Source: Miniphocaeibacter sp964345925
Lineage (GTDB): Bacteria; Bacillota; Clostridia; Tissierellales; Peptoniphilaceae
DNA: 64,000 nucleotides
Direction: 5' to 3'
Assembly (NCBI GenBank): GCA_964345925.1
Contig: CAYFSP010000003.1
Coordinates: 1-64,000 of the forward strand
The stretch's first letter is position 1; each line of letters begins with the position of its first letter. Shown here in pieces: positions 62,509 to 64,000 of the stretch. The notes beneath the pieces are model-generated. The model made no database searches. It was not told the origin of the DNA and saw only the letters and a program-made list of their open reading frames with translations. A program made the translations under genes and the position numbers.

Positions 62509-63240
62509 TTAAAAGCTAACTAAAAATATTTTAAATATTATAGTTGCTATTAAAACTCCTGTAATTCCACCAAAAATCACCTCTGATAGGCTATGAATTT
62601 TGCCTTCTACCCTAGATTCAGCTACTAAAAATGCTAAAATTAAACTCAATATTGTTACAAATGCGTTATCGGATAAAAAAGCGATTATAGTCGCTAAACA
62701 AAATGATACAGATGCATGGCCACTTACTGTACCACCTTGTAGATGAGTTCCACTTTTTTTATAAAAAATACTTTTTAATATCAATGTCATTAAAATTACA
62801 ATTATCAATGCAATGAATGTTAAATGAATTGGTGATTCTTGAATTTTTCCTATTCCTGTATCTGTTATTTTAATAATTCTATCATAGAATATAAAATAGC
62901 CTACGAATAATGCATTTAAGGCAGTAACAAGAACTGCACCAGCTCCAATATCCTTTGCTATTTTTGCCCTTGGCTCATAATATTCATAAACTAGATCAAC
63001 TACTCTCTCTAAGGCAGTATTTAAGAGTTCAGCAAATATAACCAATGTTATTGTAATACAAATTATAGCCATTTCCATTCTTGTCATATTAAAAAACAAA
63101 CTGACAATGGCTACGAGTATAGCCATAAAAACATGACGCTTTAAATTACCTTCATTTTTAAAAGCATATATAATTCCATCTATAGCATGGTTAAAGCTTT
63201 CTATTAAATTAGAATTTTTAAAATCCTTATCATTTTTCAT
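62509..63240 (-). CDS. DgkA-PAP2 fusion: undecaprenol/diacylglycerol kinase plus phosphatase
   Basis: 243 residues with two membrane domains in one chain. Residues about 15-120 are a DgkA-type lipid kinase (AFKNEGNLKRH, FAELLNTALERVVDL, KIAKDIGAGAVL). Residues about 130-243 are a PAP2-type phosphatase with TVSGHASVSF and SRVEGKIHSLSEVI; its final Asp is replaced by Glu and the first motif (KxxxxxxRP) is not obvious. Kinase and phosphatase together could cycle undecaprenol carrier. It stands between ybeY and era where Bacillus has a separate dgkA. Confidence 0.9.
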   Translation of the reverse strand: MKNDKDFKNSNLIESFNHAIDGIIYAFKNEGNLKRHVFMAILVAIVSLFFNMTRMEMAIICITITLVIFAELLNTALERVVDLVYEYYEPRAKIAKDIGAGAVLVTALNALFVGYFIFYDRIIKITDTGIGKIQESPIHLTFIALIIVILMTLILKSIFYKKSGTHLQGGTVSGHASVSFCLATIIAFLSDNAFVTILSLILAFLVAESRVEGKIHSLSEVIFGGITGVLIATIIFKIFLVSF

Positions 63241-63691
63241 TCTTAAATATTCCTAATCTTTTTATGGTTTCCTTTTCTTTTGTCCTCATAATTAATTTAT
63301 CTTCTTCTTCTATATGATCGTATCCCAGTAGATGAAACATTGAGTGAACGATTAAATATGTCAATTCTCTATTGATACTATGATTAAAATCATTAGCTTG
63401 TTCAATAGCTCTATTGATTGAAATAACAATGTCTCCAAGTATTTCATTATGTTCTGGAATTACAAATTTTTCATCTGTAGGAAATGATAATACATCTGTT
63501 ATTGAATCAGTATTCCTATAGTCTTTATTTAACTGTTTTATCTCTTCATCTGTAACAAATGATACGGATATTTCAACAGCTTTAGAATATTCTTCCACAT
63601 CTAAGCTGTTTCTAACAGCATTGTCAATTAATGAAATTAGATCATCATTTAATTCTACTTCATTTTGACGATTATCAATTAAAATTTCCAT
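63230..63691 (-). CDS. ybeY: Endoribonuclease YbeY
   Basis: Zinc-dependent rRNA maturation factor, 153 residues. The metal motif HSMFHLLGYDH near residue 115-125 is complete, and NTDSITDVLSFP near 60 is typical. It overlaps the DgkA-PAP2 gene by 11 bases and follows phoH directly. Confidence 0.96.
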   Translation of the reverse strand: MEILIDNRQNEVELNDDLISLIDNAVRNSLDVEEYSKAVEISVSFVTDEEIKQLNKDYRNTDSITDVLSFPTDEKFVIPEHNEILGDIVISINRAIEQANDFNHSINRELTYLIVHSMFHLLGYDHIEEEDKLIMRTKEKETIKRLGIFKNEK

Positions 63692-63692
63692 A

Positions 63693-64000
63693 TTATTTTT
63701 CCTTTATATTGAATTTTTCATAAGCTTTTATTATTTTTTGAACTAGTGGATGTCTTACAATATCTGAGACTTCAAAATCCATAAAGGCTATGCCTTCAAT
63801 ATTTCTTAAGATTTTATTGGCGTTGATTAGGCCAGAGTTTTTTCCTCTTGGAAGATCCACTTGAGTAATATCTCCTGTAATTATAGCTTTGGAACCATAT
63901 CCAATTCTTGTTAAAAACATTTTCATCTGTTCATTTGTCGTATTTTGAGCCTCATCTAAAATAATATAGGCATTATCAAGAGTTCTCCCCCTCATATAAG
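63693..64000 (-). CDS. PhoH-family ATPase, 3' part only (runs off the window)
   Basis: The C-terminal 100 or so residues of a PhoH-like protein; the start and Walker A lie beyond the right edge. Visible are the Walker B region AYIILDEAQNTTNEQMKMFL, ITGDITQVDLP and SDIVRHPLVQKII. PhoH is an RNA-linked P-loop ATPase usually encoded just before ybeY, as here. The sporulation genes yqfC/yqfD and the HD gene yqfF that often flank it cannot be judged beyond the edge; yqfF is not between phoH and ybeY. Confidence 0.95.
   Translation of the reverse strand, partial: YMRGRTLDNAYIILDEAQNTTNEQMKMFLTRIGYGSKAIITGDITQVDLPRGKNSGLINANKILRNIEGIAFMDFEVSDIVRHPLVQKIIKAYEKFNIKEK

Overview
The window is about 64 kb of compact, very AT-rich chromosome with about 58 protein genes, nearly all on the minus strand (rpsT, rodA and luxS are the only plus-strand genes). 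Gene content, gene order, Lys/Asn/Ile-rich proteins, strong AAGGAGG-type ribosome sites and TTGACA/TATAAT promoters indicate a low-GC Gram-positive anaerobe (Bacillota). I infer a non-sporulating, Peptoniphilaceae/Tissierellia-like coccus. In spore-formers gpr and spoIIP lie between rpsT and lepA, and yqfC/yqfD lie by phoH; none are here.

Layout, left to right. 1-3.6 kb: a Xer-type recombinase behind a long perfect inverted repeat, a class I aminotransferase and a PHP phosphoesterase. 3.7-9.8 kb: RNase Y, a four-gene Mre11/Rad50-like module in which the Rad50 ATPase is split into three proteins, and recA. 9.8-23.1 kb: pgsA, ftsK/spoIIIE, dut, pnp, rpsO, ribF, truB, nrnA, rbfA, infB, rnpM, nusA, rimP, the classic nusA-infB translation operon. 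23.2-38 kb: a small Lys-rich protein, floA, nfeD, rpsU, a HIT protein, mtaB, rsmE, prmA, dnaJ, dnaK, grpE, hrcA (with a CIRCE operator), hemW, lepA, two signal peptidases, rpsT. 38.3-41.6 kb: holA and comEC. 41.7-48.8 kb: the glycolytic operon cggR-gap-pgk-tpiA-gpmI-eno with a CggR-like operator. 48.9-52.5 kb: trmL, nth, nfo, then rodA and luxS. 52.5-58.5 kb: a cyclophilin, an orphan degenerate response regulator, a selenocysteine-containing selD, comEA, an NlpC/P60 hydrolase with a WalR-like site, and an L,D-transpeptidase. 58.5-64 kb: ppfpR, an orphan GlyS-like protein, recO, era, a DgkA-PAP2 fusion, ybeY and the end of phoH.

Most notable: (i) a Rad50/SbcC ATPase split at its zinc hook into separate proteins; (ii) a shortened GlyS-like protein with no glyQ at the ancestral recO-glyQ-glyS-yqfL locus; (iii) selD read through an in-frame UGA followed by a textbook bacterial SECIS hairpin; (iv) an orphan pseudo-receiver regulator; (v) a triple WalR-type box upstream of a wall hydrolase; (vi) perfect hairpins directly downstream of the xer and rny promoters. 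Two assembly defects (100 N in infB, 10 N plus about 127 foreign bases in gpmI) make essential genes look broken; collapsing a 55-bp duplicated overlap restores the infB frame exactly.

I saw no tRNA, rRNA, CRISPR array, insertion sequence or prophage.
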